The notes under the pieces: generated by a model
The model's input: only the letters and a program-made list of their open reading frames with translations
Told to the model about the DNA's origin: nothing
Database searches by the model: none
NCBI RefSeq assembly: GCF_020096995.1
Contig: NZ_CP083692.1
Location: forward strand, 3,038,001 to 3,102,000
Direction: 5' to 3'
Source: Leucobacter sp. Psy1
GTDB taxonomy: Bacteria > Actinomycetota > Actinomycetes > Actinomycetales > Microbacteriaceae
DNA length: 64,000 nt
Part shown: positions 42,720 to 51,651 of the stretch, piece after piece
Numbering within the stretch: the first letter of the stretch is position 1
How the letters are laid out: every line of letters begins with the position of its first letter
Translations under genes and position numbers: made by a program

Positions 42720-43520
42720 ATGGAAGTCATCTTGCTCCCCACCGCCGCCGACGTGGCGCGCATCGCGGCAACTCAGATCGCGTCGTTGGTCTCCGCACAC
42801 CCCGAGGCGACCATCGGACTCGCAACCGGTAGCAGCCCGCAGGGCGTCTACGCTGACCTCAGGCGTCGCGTCGATACCGGCGAGGTCTCCTTCGCCCGGG
42901 CGCGCGGGTTCGCCCTCGACGAGTACGTTGGACTCGCCTCCGACGATCCCCAGTCATATCGAACGACCATCGACCGTGATGTCGTGCGTCCGCTGGGCTT
43001 CGATCCGGCGCGCGTGCAGGTGCCCGACGGCACCGCCACCGATCTCGAGGCAGCGGCAGAGACCTACGAGACCGCGATCGCGACGGCCGGCGGCATCGAC
43101 GTGCAGATCCTCGGCATCGGTGCGAACGGACACATCGGATTCAACGAGCCGACCTCATCATTCGCCTCACGTACCCGAGTGAAAACGCTCGCGCCGCAGA
43201 CCCGCACCGACAACGCCCGGTTTTTTCCCCAGGGGCAAGAGGTGCCGATGCACTGTCTCACGCAGGGCCTCGGCACAATTCTCGACGCGCGCCGCCTGTT
43301 GCTCGTCGCCCAGGGTCCGCGCAAGGCTGCGGCGATCGCCGCAGCCGTCGAAGGGCCGCTCACCGCATTCGTGCCGGGGTCCGCGTTGCAGCTCCACCGT
43401 CACGCGACGGTGATCGTCGATGAAACGGCCGCATCCGAACTCCAGCTCATCGACTACTATCGCCACACCGCGGCGAACAAACCCGAGTGGCAGCGCATCG
43501 AACCCGGCGGCCTGGCATGA
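42720..43520 (+). CDS. nagB: Glucosamine-6-phosphate deaminase
   Basis: The 266-residue protein has the NagB motifs IGLATGSSPQGVY, ARGFALDEYVGLASDDPQSY, ILGIGANGHIGFNEP (catalytic Asp/His region) and QEVPMHCLTQGLGTIL. It converts GlcN-6-P to fructose-6-P and ammonia. It starts 1 nt after the murQ stop, and its stop overlaps nagA. Confidence 0.95.
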   Translation: MEVILLPTAADVARIAATQIASLVSAHPEATIGLATGSSPQGVYADLRRRVDTGEVSFARARGFALDEYVGLASDDPQSYRTTIDRDVVRPLGFDPARVQVPDGTATDLEAAAETYETAIATAGGIDVQILGIGANGHIGFNEPTSSFASRTRVKTLAPQTRTDNARFFPQGQEVPMHCLTQGLGTILDARRLLLVAQGPRKAAAIAAAVEGPLTAFVPGSALQLHRHATVIVDETAASELQLIDYYRHTAANKPEWQRIEPGGLA

Positions 43521-44419
43521 TCGCCGGCGGCATCGACCTGCACTGCCACGGGGCCGCAGGGTTCGACTTCGATACCGCCGATGCCAGTGGGATCACCGCC
43601 GCCCTCGCGCACCACCGGGCTCACGGCACCGAGCGAATGCTGCTCAGCCTCGTCAGCGCGCCTCCCGCCAAGCTCGCGCGCAGGCTGCATACCCTGAGCA
43701 CCTTGATCCCAGGGCTGCCAGAAGCGTTCGGCGTGCACCTCGAGGGGCCATTCCTGGCCTCGTCGCGCTGCGGAGCGCACGATCCATCGGCGCTCGAGGC
43801 GCCGACGCCCGCAACGGTCGAAGCGCTGATCGAGGCCGGCGGAGGGCTGCTGCGCCTCGTGACGATCGCTCCCGAGCTTCCTGGCGCCCTCGATGCGATC
43901 GAACGGTTCAGCGCCGCGGGTGTGACCGTCGCCGTCGGGCACACCGAAGCCGACCTCGACACCGCTAGCGAAGCCTTCGACCACGGCGCCAGCGTGCTCA
44001 CCCACGCTTTCAACGCTATGCCGGGACTCGGGCATCGTGCCCCCGGCCCGGTCGGCGCTGCGCTCGCGCGCGACCACGTGACGCTCGAGGTCATCGCCGA
44101 TGGACTGCACGTCGCCCCCGTCGTCGTGCGCACGCTCTTCGCCGCCGCACCAGGGCGCATCGCACTGGTCACCGACGCCATGTCGGCGACGGGCCTCGGC
44201 GATGGCACCTACCGGCTCGGGAACCTCGACGTCGACGTCTCCGCAGGCCGCCCGGTACTCACCGGCACCGAGACGCTCGCCGGATCGACGCTCACCCTGG
44301 ACCGCGCAGTGCAGAACTCCATCGATGCCGGTGTGCCACGGTCTGAGGCGCTCGCGGCCGCGACATCGACCCCGGCCAGGGCGATCGGGATCACGCACAA
44401 CGGAGGAGAACCCTCATGA
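43517..44419 (+). CDS. nagA: N-acetylglucosamine-6-phosphate deacetylase, short form
   Basis: This 300-residue protein carries the NagA active-site set: HLEGPF (Glu about 74), VGHTEA (His about 140), THAFNAM (His about 161) and LVTDAMSATG (Asp about 218). The spacing equals that of the E. coli enzyme, but each residue lies about 55 positions earlier. The N-terminal beta-sandwich half-domain before DLHCHGA is therefore missing, and the C-terminus is also shorter. No frame upstream supplies it, because the start is the ATGA overlap with nagB. It may still be active as a bare TIM barrel; the truncation is notable. Confidence 0.85.
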   Translation: MIAGGIDLHCHGAAGFDFDTADASGITAALAHHRAHGTERMLLSLVSAPPAKLARRLHTLSTLIPGLPEAFGVHLEGPFLASSRCGAHDPSALEAPTPATVEALIEAGGGLLRLVTIAPELPGALDAIERFSAAGVTVAVGHTEADLDTASEAFDHGASVLTHAFNAMPGLGHRAPGPVGAALARDHVTLEVIADGLHVAPVVVRTLFAAAPGRIALVTDAMSATGLGDGTYRLGNLDVDVSAGRPVLTGTETLAGSTLTLDRAVQNSIDAGVPRSEALAAATSTPARAIGITHNGGEPS

Positions 44420-47208
44420 CAGGATCAGCACTCGCCGACGCCCTCGCCGACCCCGCTCGACTGCGCACCCGAGCACTCGATGTGGCAGCGTATGCGGGCG
44501 ATGCTTCTCATTACCTGCTGACTCCCGAAGCGGTGGTGATCGCGGAGACGGCGGACGAGGTCGGCCGGATTCTGCGCGTCGCCACGGAGACCCGTCGGCC
44601 GGTAACGTTCCGGTCGGGCGGCACCAGCTTGTCGGGTCAGGCTTCGGGCGAGGGCATCATCGTCGATGTACGGCAGCGCTTCCGCGACATCGAGATCCTG
44701 GACGACGGGCAGCGTGTGCGCGTCGCATCCGGCGTCACGATCGCTCAGGTGAACGCGCGCCTATACAGACACGGTCGCCGGCTCGGGCCCGACCCGGCCA
44801 GCGAGTCCGCCTGCACCGTCGGCGGGGTCATCGCCAACAACTCGAGCGGCATGGCCTGCGGCACCGAGCACAACACCTATCGCACCCTCGAGTCGATGGT
44901 GCTGGTGCTGCCCTCCGGCACGCGCATCGACACCGCTGAACCGGACGCGGATGCGCGCCTCAGGGCATGCGAACCAGAGCTTCACGCTGGCCTCGATCGG
45001 CTCAAGCGCCGCGTGCGTGCCAACCCGGAGTCAGTACGCATCATTCGCGAGCGATTCGCACTGAAGAACACCATGGGGTACGGCGTGAACGCCCTGCTCG
45101 ACTGCGACGCACCGGTGGAGATCCTGCAGCGCCTCATCATCGGGTCCGAGGGCACGCTGGCCTTCGTCGCGCAGGCGACGTTCCGCACCGTCCCCGTGGC
45201 ATCGCTCACGAGCACCGGTCTCGTCGTGTTCCCCACCCTCGACGCCGCGACGCGAGCACTCCCCGAGCTCGTCGACTCCGGCGCTGCGACGCTCGAGCTG
45301 ATGGACGCCACCTCCATCCGAGTCGGCCAGCGTCTCCCCGGAGCCCCCGCCGAGATCAGCGGCTTCGCTCCGGAGGAGCACGCGGCACTGCTCGTCGAAT
45401 ACCGCGCCGACGACGCCACGGAACTCGCGGAGCAGACCCGCAACGGTGCCGGGCTGCTCGCCGCACAACCGCTCCTCGAACCACCGTCGCTGAGCGCTGA
45501 CCGTGACGCCAGACACCGTGCCTGGTCGTTCAGGAAAGGGCTCTACGCCTCGGTGGCCGGCGCGCGGCCGAGCGGAACAACCGCGCTCCTCGAAGACATC
45601 GTTGTCCCCACCGCCCGCCTCGCAGACACCTGCGGGTCCCTCCAGGACCTCTTCTCCAGATTCGGATACGCCGACTCCGTGATCTTCGGCCACGCCAAAG
45701 ACGGCAACATCCACTTCATGCTCACCGACCGGTTCGCCGGCGATGAGGCACTCAGCAGGTACCACGGCTTCACCGAGCAACTGGTCGACCTGGTGCTCAC
45801 CGCCGGAGGGAACCTCAAGGCCGAGCACGGTACGGGGCGTGCGATGGCGCCCTACGTCCGCCGTCAGTACGGCGACGAACTCACCGACGTGATGTGGGAG
45901 ATCAAACGACTGATCGACCCCGCTGGCGTGCTGAACCCCGGGGTTATCCTCGATGACGACCCCGATGCGCACATGCGCCACATCAAGCTCAACCCAGCGG
46001 TGGAGTCCGAGGTGGACCGTTGCGTCGAGTGCGGCTACTGCGAGCCCGTCTGCCCGAGCCGCGACCTCACCCTCACCCCGCGGCAGCGCATCGTCGCGCT
46101 CCGCGCAACGGCATCTGCTCGCCTGCGTGGCGACGATGCCCTCGCCGACGCTCTCGAGCGCGACTTCGATTACGACGGGGTGCAGACCTGCGCGGTCGAT
46201 GGCATGTGCCAGACGGCGTGCCCGGTCGGCATCAACACGGGCGCGCTCGTGAGGCGGCTCCGGCAAGAATCTGCGGCTCCGCCGCTCGCCGCCGCGTGGA
46301 GCGGCGCAGCACGCGCGTGGGGACCCGTGACGCGTGCCGGTGCGGCCGCGCTGACGGCGGCCGGTCACCTCCCCGCACCGCTCGTGCGGGGAACGACCGA
46401 GGTCGCACGACGCACTCTCGGCAGCGACACGATCCCGCTCTACTCATCAGACCTTCCGTCTGGCGGCCCGTCGCGTCGCTCGCTGGGTCGGGTCGTGGGC
46501 TCGGGAGGCGGAGACCCGGTCGGCGTCTACGTGCCGGCGTGCGTGAACAGCATGTTCGGTCCGGCAGGGGAGGGCGGAGGCGTCATGGACGGATTCGTGC
46601 AGCTGCTCGAACTGGCGGGCCTCCGCATGATCGTGCCCGATGGTGTGGACGGCATCTGCTGCGGGACGCCGTGGTCGTCCAAGGGGTACACCGGGGGCGC
46701 GGAGATCAATCGGCGTAGCACCGTCGCCCGCGTCAGCACTGCCCTCGCAGGGTCGGATCTGCCCGTCGTGAGCGACGCGAGCAGCTGCACCGAGGGCTTC
46801 GCCCACCTGCTCGGGCCGTCGGTCCGGGTGGAGGACATTGTGGCGTTCACCGCCCGGGTGATCCTGCCGCGCGTGAACCTTGAGCCGCAGATCGAGTCCC
46901 TCGCACTGCACCCGACATGCTCGTCGCGGCAAATCGGGATCGACGACGACTTGCGCACCCTCGCCTCAGCGGTCGCGCACCACGTCACCGTACCCGACGC
47001 CTGGGGGTGCTGCGCGTTCGCGGGCGACCGCGGCATGCTCCACCCAGAACTCACCGCGTCGGCGACCGCCGCTGAAGCAGCCGAAGTTCGCGGGCTCGGT
47101 GCGACAGCGCATGCCTCGTGCAATCGCACCTGCGAGCTCGGCATGACCCGCGCGACCGGCGAGAGCTACCGCCACATCATCGAGTTGCTGGCGGCAGCGG
47201 CCCGCTGA
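44416..47208 (+). CDS. FAD- and Fe-S-dependent D-lactate dehydrogenase (fused LldD/GlcD-GlcF type)
   Basis: The 930-residue protein fuses an FAD-binding PCMH domain (RSGGTSLSGQASGEGIIVD, residues about 35-215), an FAD-linked oxidase C-terminal domain (to about 510), two 4Fe-4S clusters (CVECGYCEPVCPS at about 535 and CAVDGMCQTACPVG at about 592) and a CCG-type domain (CCGTPWSSKG about 748, CCAFAGDRGM about 864). Such proteins oxidise D-lactate or glycolate and pass electrons to quinone. ATG 44416 overlaps the nagA stop, tying it to MurNAc catabolism, where MurQ releases D-lactate. Confidence 0.85.
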   Translation: MTGSALADALADPARLRTRALDVAAYAGDASHYLLTPEAVVIAETADEVGRILRVATETRRPVTFRSGGTSLSGQASGEGIIVDVRQRFRDIEILDDGQRVRVASGVTIAQVNARLYRHGRRLGPDPASESACTVGGVIANNSSGMACGTEHNTYRTLESMVLVLPSGTRIDTAEPDADARLRACEPELHAGLDRLKRRVRANPESVRIIRERFALKNTMGYGVNALLDCDAPVEILQRLIIGSEGTLAFVAQATFRTVPVASLTSTGLVVFPTLDAATRALPELVDSGAATLELMDATSIRVGQRLPGAPAEISGFAPEEHAALLVEYRADDATELAEQTRNGAGLLAAQPLLEPPSLSADRDARHRAWSFRKGLYASVAGARPSGTTALLEDIVVPTARLADTCGSLQDLFSRFGYADSVIFGHAKDGNIHFMLTDRFAGDEALSRYHGFTEQLVDLVLTAGGNLKAEHGTGRAMAPYVRRQYGDELTDVMWEIKRLIDPAGVLNPGVILDDDPDAHMRHIKLNPAVESEVDRCVECGYCEPVCPSRDLTLTPRQRIVALRATASARLRGDDALADALERDFDYDGVQTCAVDGMCQTACPVGINTGALVRRLRQESAAPPLAAAWSGAARAWGPVTRAGAAALTAAGHLPAPLVRGTTEVARRTLGSDTIPLYSSDLPSGGPSRRSLGRVVGSGGGDPVGVYVPACVNSMFGPAGEGGGVMDGFVQLLELAGLRMIVPDGVDGICCGTPWSSKGYTGGAEINRRSTVARVSTALAGSDLPVVSDASSCTEGFAHLLGPSVRVEDIVAFTARVILPRVNLEPQIESLALHPTCSSRQIGIDDDLRTLASAVAHHVTVPDAWGCCAFAGDRGMLHPELTASATAAEAAEVRGLGATAHASCNRTCELGMTRATGESYRHIIELLAAAAR

Positions 47209-47217
47209 AACCGATCG

Positions 47218-48156
47218 CTACTCCCAGCTGCCGAGCACGATGTTCTCGGGGCGTTCCCCTGACTGCAGGTGGGCGATCTGGCGCCGGATCAGGCGCGCCA
47301 TCCGCGGCACCATCGCCGACGACGCGCCGCCGACGTGCGGACTGATCAGCGCGTTCTCGCACGACCACAGCGGGTGGTCCGCGGGCAACGGCTCCGGGTC
47401 GGTCACGTCGACCGCAGCCCGAAGTCGCCCGGCCTGCAGCTCGGCGACGAGGGCGCCGGTGTCCACGACCGCTCCGCGAGCCACGTTCACGAGCAGCGCC
47501 CCGTCCGGCATGGCGGCGAGCGCTTCGGCGTCGAAGAGGCCACGCGTGTCGTCCGTCAGCGGTACCGCGACGATGACGACCTCAACCTCGGCGAGCAGGG
47601 CGGGCAGCTCATCGATACCGTGCACGGGGACCGCTGCGCCGGCGAGGTTCTCCGCCTGGCGAGCGGAGCGTGCGACGCGGGTGAGCGAGACCTCGAACCC
47701 CTCGAGTCTGGCCTCGATGGCCTGCGAGACACCGCCGTACCCGACGAGCAGCACCTTCCGATCGGCGAGACTCAGCAGTGATTCGTTGCGCCAGGTGCCG
47801 GTTGCCGCGTCGCGAACGAACCGCGGGATGCCCCGCTGGGCCGCGAGCGTCAGCGCGAGCGCGAGCTCGGCTGTCGAGGTTTCGTGCACCGTGGCCGCGT
47901 TGGCGAACGGCACGTCCACGGGCAGGGCGTCGGCGACACCGTCGATGCCGATCGACTGCCACTGGACGAGGCGCACATCGACACCGCTGAGCTGCGCGAG
48001 CGGGGACGTGCCGTACATGTAGGGCGGCACGACGATGTCGACCCGTTCACGCGGGGCATCGCCCTGCATATCCCAGTCGACGAACGTGACACCGTCCACG
48101 TCGCCGACGGCTCGTCGAAGTTCGGCGCTCGGCAATGAGACCACGAGTTCACTCAT
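47218..48156 (-). CDS. D-isomer specific 2-hydroxyacid dehydrogenase
   Basis: The 312-residue enzyme has the NAD-binding segment KVLLVGYGGVSQAIEARL, catalytic Arg in NVARGAVVDT, and Glu/His in TDPEPLPADHPLW...SPHVGGAS. It reduces a 2-keto acid or oxidises a D-2-hydroxyacid; the substrate is unknown. It is convergent with the D-lactate dehydrogenase gene, with only 9 nt between stops. ATG 48156 overlaps the SDR stop (ATGA), so the two work together. Confidence 0.85.
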   Translation of the reverse strand: MSELVVSLPSAELRRAVGDVDGVTFVDWDMQGDAPRERVDIVVPPYMYGTSPLAQLSGVDVRLVQWQSIGIDGVADALPVDVPFANAATVHETSTAELALALTLAAQRGIPRFVRDAATGTWRNESLLSLADRKVLLVGYGGVSQAIEARLEGFEVSLTRVARSARQAENLAGAAVPVHGIDELPALLAEVEVVIVAVPLTDDTRGLFDAEALAAMPDGALLVNVARGAVVDTGALVAELQAGRLRAAVDVTDPEPLPADHPLWSCENALISPHVGGASSAMVPRMARLIRRQIAHLQSGERPENIVLGSWE

Positions 48157-48920
48157 GGTTCGAGTCTAGAGGTCGCCGCCGCGCCGAACCCGCTGAGCAT
48201 GCCCCCTGCGATCTCCCCTCCGTCGATCACGAACTCCTGCCCCGTGATGAACGCGGCATCGTCGGAGGCGAGGAAGGCGAAGAGCGCGGCAACCTCCTCC
48301 GGAAGACCGAAGCGACGAAGCGGGATGCTCGCGGCCTGCTCCGCCCCCGCCGTCATGAGCGGCGTCTGCACATACCCGGGGCACACGGCGTTCACCCGGA
48401 TCTCGGGAGCGAGGTCGAGCGCCATGGCGCGGGACATCTCGATCACGGCCGCCTTGCCCGAGCTGTAGATGGCGTGGTCCCGATAACCGACGAGGCCGTT
48501 CGTCGAGGCGGTGTGCAGGATCACGCCGCGACGGGTGGCGCGCATCTGTCGCGCGGCGGCCTGCGCGACGAGAAAGGCGCCGTCGACATTCACGCTCATC
48601 ACTCTGCGCCAGTCGGCGAACGGAATATCGGTGAACGGGTGCCTGGCATTCACTCCGGCGTTGTTGATGAGCACCTCGAGGGCACCGTGCTCCCGTTCCA
48701 CGGTCTCGAACGCCGCCGTCACGCTCTCGGGGTCTGAGACATCGAGGCGGCCCGATCCGGCGAGGCCAGGCAGCTCCTCGCGCAGCGACTCGAGCGCTGC
48801 CCCGTCGATGTCGAGGGCGATGACCCGAGCACCCTCCTCGATGAACCGCTGCGCGGTCGCGCGACCGATCGCGCCAGCGGCACCGGTGATCGCCACGAGC
48901 TTCCCGTTCAGTCCGCGCAT
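48153..48920 (-). CDS. SDR family oxidoreductase
   Basis: The 255-residue classical short-chain dehydrogenase has TGAAGAIG (cofactor), LDIDGAAL (Asp favouring NAD), NNAG, catalytic Tyr/Lys in YSSGKAAV, and CPGYVQTPL. It likely interconverts an alcohol and ketone, perhaps in a sugar-acid pathway with the coupled 2-hydroxyacid dehydrogenase. GGGAG precedes ATG 48920. Confidence 0.88.
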   Translation of the reverse strand: MRGLNGKLVAITGAAGAIGRATAQRFIEEGARVIALDIDGAALESLREELPGLAGSGRLDVSDPESVTAAFETVEREHGALEVLINNAGVNARHPFTDIPFADWRRVMSVNVDGAFLVAQAAARQMRATRRGVILHTASTNGLVGYRDHAIYSSGKAAVIEMSRAMALDLAPEIRVNAVCPGYVQTPLMTAGAEQAASIPLRRFGLPEEVAALFAFLASDDAAFITGQEFVIDGGEIAGGMLSGFGAAATSRLEP

Positions 48921-48977
48921 GCGCTCCCGCTCTCTCCTCTGTCTGAAGCCATCATCCTCTCAGACGCCGAACGAGGA

Positions 48978-50099
48978 TCACGGTGCGGGTGACTTCAGTC
49001 CGCTTCCCGTCAGCACGACGACCGCCGTCTCCCCCGGTTGGATCATGCCGCGGCCACGCAGGTGCGTGAAGGCCGCTGCGGCCGTCGCGCTCGTCGGTTC
49101 GACGAACAGCCCCTGCGCGGCCAGCGCAGCCCTGGCTGCGAGGATCTCCGGCTCGGCGATGGCGATCGTGCACCCGCCGGTATCGCGGACCGCCGCGAGG
49201 ATCTGAGCGAGTCGCAGCGGATTCCGGATCGCCGTCCCCTCGGCGACCGTCGGCGCGACCGGCCGGTCCGCCTCGCCGTGGAAGGCCGCGTCAACCGGAG
49301 AGCAGTTCAGCGGTTGCGCAGCGTGGAGACTCGGCATCCGGGCGATGTGGCCGGCACGGAAGAGTTCGGCGAACCCGAGGGCGCAGCCGAGCAGGCTGCT
49401 CCCGGCACCGACCGGTACGACGACATGGTCGGGAGCCTCGAAACCGAAATCCTCCCAGATCTCGTAGGCGAGAGTCTTCGTGCCCTCCAGGAAGAGGGCC
49501 TGCCAGTTGTGGCTCGCATACCTCGGCCCACCACCCGCAGCGTCGATCGCCGCCTGCTGCGACGCCTCACGCGGCCCCGGAACGAGTTCAATCGTCGCGC
49601 CATATGCTCGCGCCTGGGCGAGCTTCGCTGGCGAGGTGCTCGCCGGCGCGAACACCGTCACGTCCATTCCCGCGGCGGCCCCGTACGCCGCGATCGCCGC
49701 GCCGCCGTTGCCCGAGCTGTCCTCGATGAGGGAGGTCACGCCCTGTTCGCGCAGCACCGACACCATGACGCTCGCCCCGCGATCCTTGAAGCTGCCGGTC
49801 GGGCTGAACCACTCGAGCTTGCAGTGGGCCAGACCACCAGCGAGTTCGCGCGGTACGAGGGGCGTGCAGCCCTCGCCGAGCGACACCGGCTCGGCGACCG
49901 CGACGGGCAGCGCCGCTCGATATCGCCACAGGCTCCGATCGGTCAGGTCGATCTGATCTCGCTCGATCCCCGGCCCGGCGGAGATCATGAGCGGGTTCCC
50001 GTCGTCTGACCGCCACCTCGGCTCGCTGATCGGAAACTCCGCCCCCGTGACCGGATCCCGGTACACGGGGGCGGCGCCTGCGTCTCCCACTGCCTCCAT
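48978..50099 (-). CDS. PLP-dependent threonine synthase-like enzyme
   Basis: The 373-residue protein belongs to the PALP fold-type II family: Schiff-base Lys in SPTGSFKDRGASVM, SSGNGGAAIAAY phosphate-region loop, VVPVGAGSSLLGCALGF and a final VVVLTGSGLKSP like threonine synthase. It may be a threonine synthase, a threonine/diaminopropionate ammonia-lyase or a related deaminase. It is encoded 8 nt after the amino-acid permease gene, so it probably acts on the imported amino acid. Confidence 0.8.
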   Translation of the reverse strand: MEAVGDAGAAPVYRDPVTGAEFPISEPRWRSDDGNPLMISAGPGIERDQIDLTDRSLWRYRAALPVAVAEPVSLGEGCTPLVPRELAGGLAHCKLEWFSPTGSFKDRGASVMVSVLREQGVTSLIEDSSGNGGAAIAAYGAAAGMDVTVFAPASTSPAKLAQARAYGATIELVPGPREASQQAAIDAAGGGPRYASHNWQALFLEGTKTLAYEIWEDFGFEAPDHVVVPVGAGSSLLGCALGFAELFRAGHIARMPSLHAAQPLNCSPVDAAFHGEADRPVAPTVAEGTAIRNPLRLAQILAAVRDTGGCTIAIAEPEILAARAALAAQGLFVEPTSATAAAAFTHLRGRGMIQPGETAVVVLTGSGLKSPAP

Positions 50100-50107
50100 A
50101 TACGAAC

Positions 50108-50938
50108 TCAGCGAGTGCTGCGCTTCGCCGCCATACGGTGCGTGCGACGTCCGATCCAGGAGACGAGCAGGTTGATGACGAGGTACACCGAGACGCCCAC
50201 GATCCAGAGCGTCAGCATATAGCGGTTGCCGTAGTAGTTGCCCATGTTGGCGACGGATCGAGCTAGCTCGGGATAGGCCACGATGTAGCCGAGCGAGGTG
50301 TCCTTCAGCAGCACCACCATCTGCGCGATGATGACGGGCAGCATCTGCGTGAATGCCTGAGGGAACTCGATGAGCAGTCTCGTCCGCACCGGTGTCAGCC
50401 CGATGGAGAGCCCGGCCTCCCGCTGACCCTTGCCGAGGGAGACGATGCCGGCGCGCAGCGCCTCGCCGATGATCGCGCCGTTGTAGACCGCGAGTGCGAT
50501 GACCACGGCCCAGAATGCTCCGCTCGCCGCGACGAGCAGGATGAAGAGCATCATGAGCAGCACGGGCATGCCGCGGAAAAACTCGAGGATGACCGTGGTG
50601 GGAATGCGGATCAACTTTGAGTCGGCGAGTCGGCCGAATGCGAAGAGGACGCCGATGAGCATCGCGCCCACCATGGCGGTCGCGGCGGCGCGCACCGTGT
50701 TCCACGCTCCCCGGGCCACCGTCTCCCAAAACACGGGATCAGCTACGATGTCCCATCGCGAGGCGTCCCACGAACCAGGCGTCTCGTTGCCGTTCGCCGC
50801 AATGCGGGGCTGACCGAGCGTCCACACCACCCAGGCGAGCAGACCGACGAGGGCAAGCGTGCCGACGATGGAGATGATCAGTGAACGCCGGCGGGCCTTC
50901 GGGCCCGGGGCGTCGTAGAGGACTGTCGCTTGACTCAT
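50108..50938 (-). CDS. Amino-acid ABC transporter permease (second)
   Basis: The 276-residue HisM-type permease has an N-terminal anchor, five membrane helices and the EAA loop GEALRAGIVSLGKGQREAGLSIGLTP. It belongs to the glutamate/polar amino-acid (PAAT) family. ATG 50938 overlaps the stop of the first permease; the long frame upstream is antisense noise. It forms a heterodimer with the product of 50935-51585. Confidence 0.88.
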   Translation of the reverse strand: MSQATVLYDAPGPKARRRSLIISIVGTLALVGLLAWVVWTLGQPRIAANGNETPGSWDASRWDIVADPVFWETVARGAWNTVRAAATAMVGAMLIGVLFAFGRLADSKLIRIPTTVILEFFRGMPVLLMMLFILLVAASGAFWAVVIALAVYNGAIIGEALRAGIVSLGKGQREAGLSIGLTPVRTRLLIEFPQAFTQMLPVIIAQMVVLLKDTSLGYIVAYPELARSVANMGNYYGNRYMLTLWIVGVSVYLVINLLVSWIGRRTHRMAAKRSTR

Positions 50939-51585
50939 CGCAGCACCCGCACCTTCTTCTCGATCTGTCCGGCGATGAGGCCGAGCGGCACCGTGATCAC
51001 GAGGTAGAAGACCGCCACTCCGGCGAGGATCGCGATCACCGCACTGCCGTACTGGTTCGTGAGCGTGCGCGCCGTGAGGAACAACTCGGTCACGAAGAAC
51101 CCGCCGGCCACCGACGTGTTCTTCGTCAGCGCGATGAACACGTTGATGAGCGGAGGAATGACCATGCGCAGCGCCTGCGGGAGCACGATCAGCGTCAGCG
51201 TCTGGCCGAAGGTGAGCCCGATCGAGCGGGCGGCCTCGGCCTGTCCGACCGGAACTCCGTTGATGCCGGAGCGCAGTGCCTCTGCGACGAAGGGCGACGT
51301 GTAGATCGCGAGCCCGATCGTCGCGAGAATGACGTACGGTGGCCGCTCGGCAACGATGAGCGGCAGGACGAACGTCATGAAGAACAGCAGCAGCGTGAGC
51401 GGGATGTTCCGGACGAGCTCGGTGTAGGCCGTCGCGAACATGCGGAGGGAGCCCACGGGCGAGATGCGCATCGTCGCGACGACGAGGCCGATCGCCATGG
51501 CCCCGAGTCCCCCGAAGATGAGGAGCCGCAGTGTCATCAGGAACCCTGAGAGCACGGCGCCCATATTGTCGAACAGCACTTCCAC
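50935..51585 (-). CDS. Amino-acid ABC transporter permease (first)
   Basis: The 216-residue PAAT permease has the early ELVRNIPLTLLLFF segment and EAA loop AEALRSGINGVPVGQAEAARSIGLTF. The start is GTG 51585, 66 nt after the binding-protein stop. It pairs with the second permease and the ATPase encoded at 52569. Confidence 0.88.
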   Translation of the reverse strand: MEVLFDNMGAVLSGFLMTLRLLIFGGLGAMAIGLVVATMRISPVGSLRMFATAYTELVRNIPLTLLLFFMTFVLPLIVAERPPYVILATIGLAIYTSPFVAEALRSGINGVPVGQAEAARSIGLTFGQTLTLIVLPQALRMVIPPLINVFIALTKNTSVAGGFFVTELFLTARTLTNQYGSAVIAILAGVAVFYLVITVPLGLIAGQIEKKVRVLR

Positions 51586-51651
51586 GGTGCGCTGATCCTC
51601 TCGGTTGGATCGGATCGGGCGGCGAGGGTGGTCCCCCGCCGCCCGTCTGAA

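Noticed and set aside
45031..46368. 445-codon minus-strand frame within the D-lactate dehydrogenase
   Set aside because: Opposite strand of Fe-S and FAD domains with clear motifs; no ribosome site or domain of its own.
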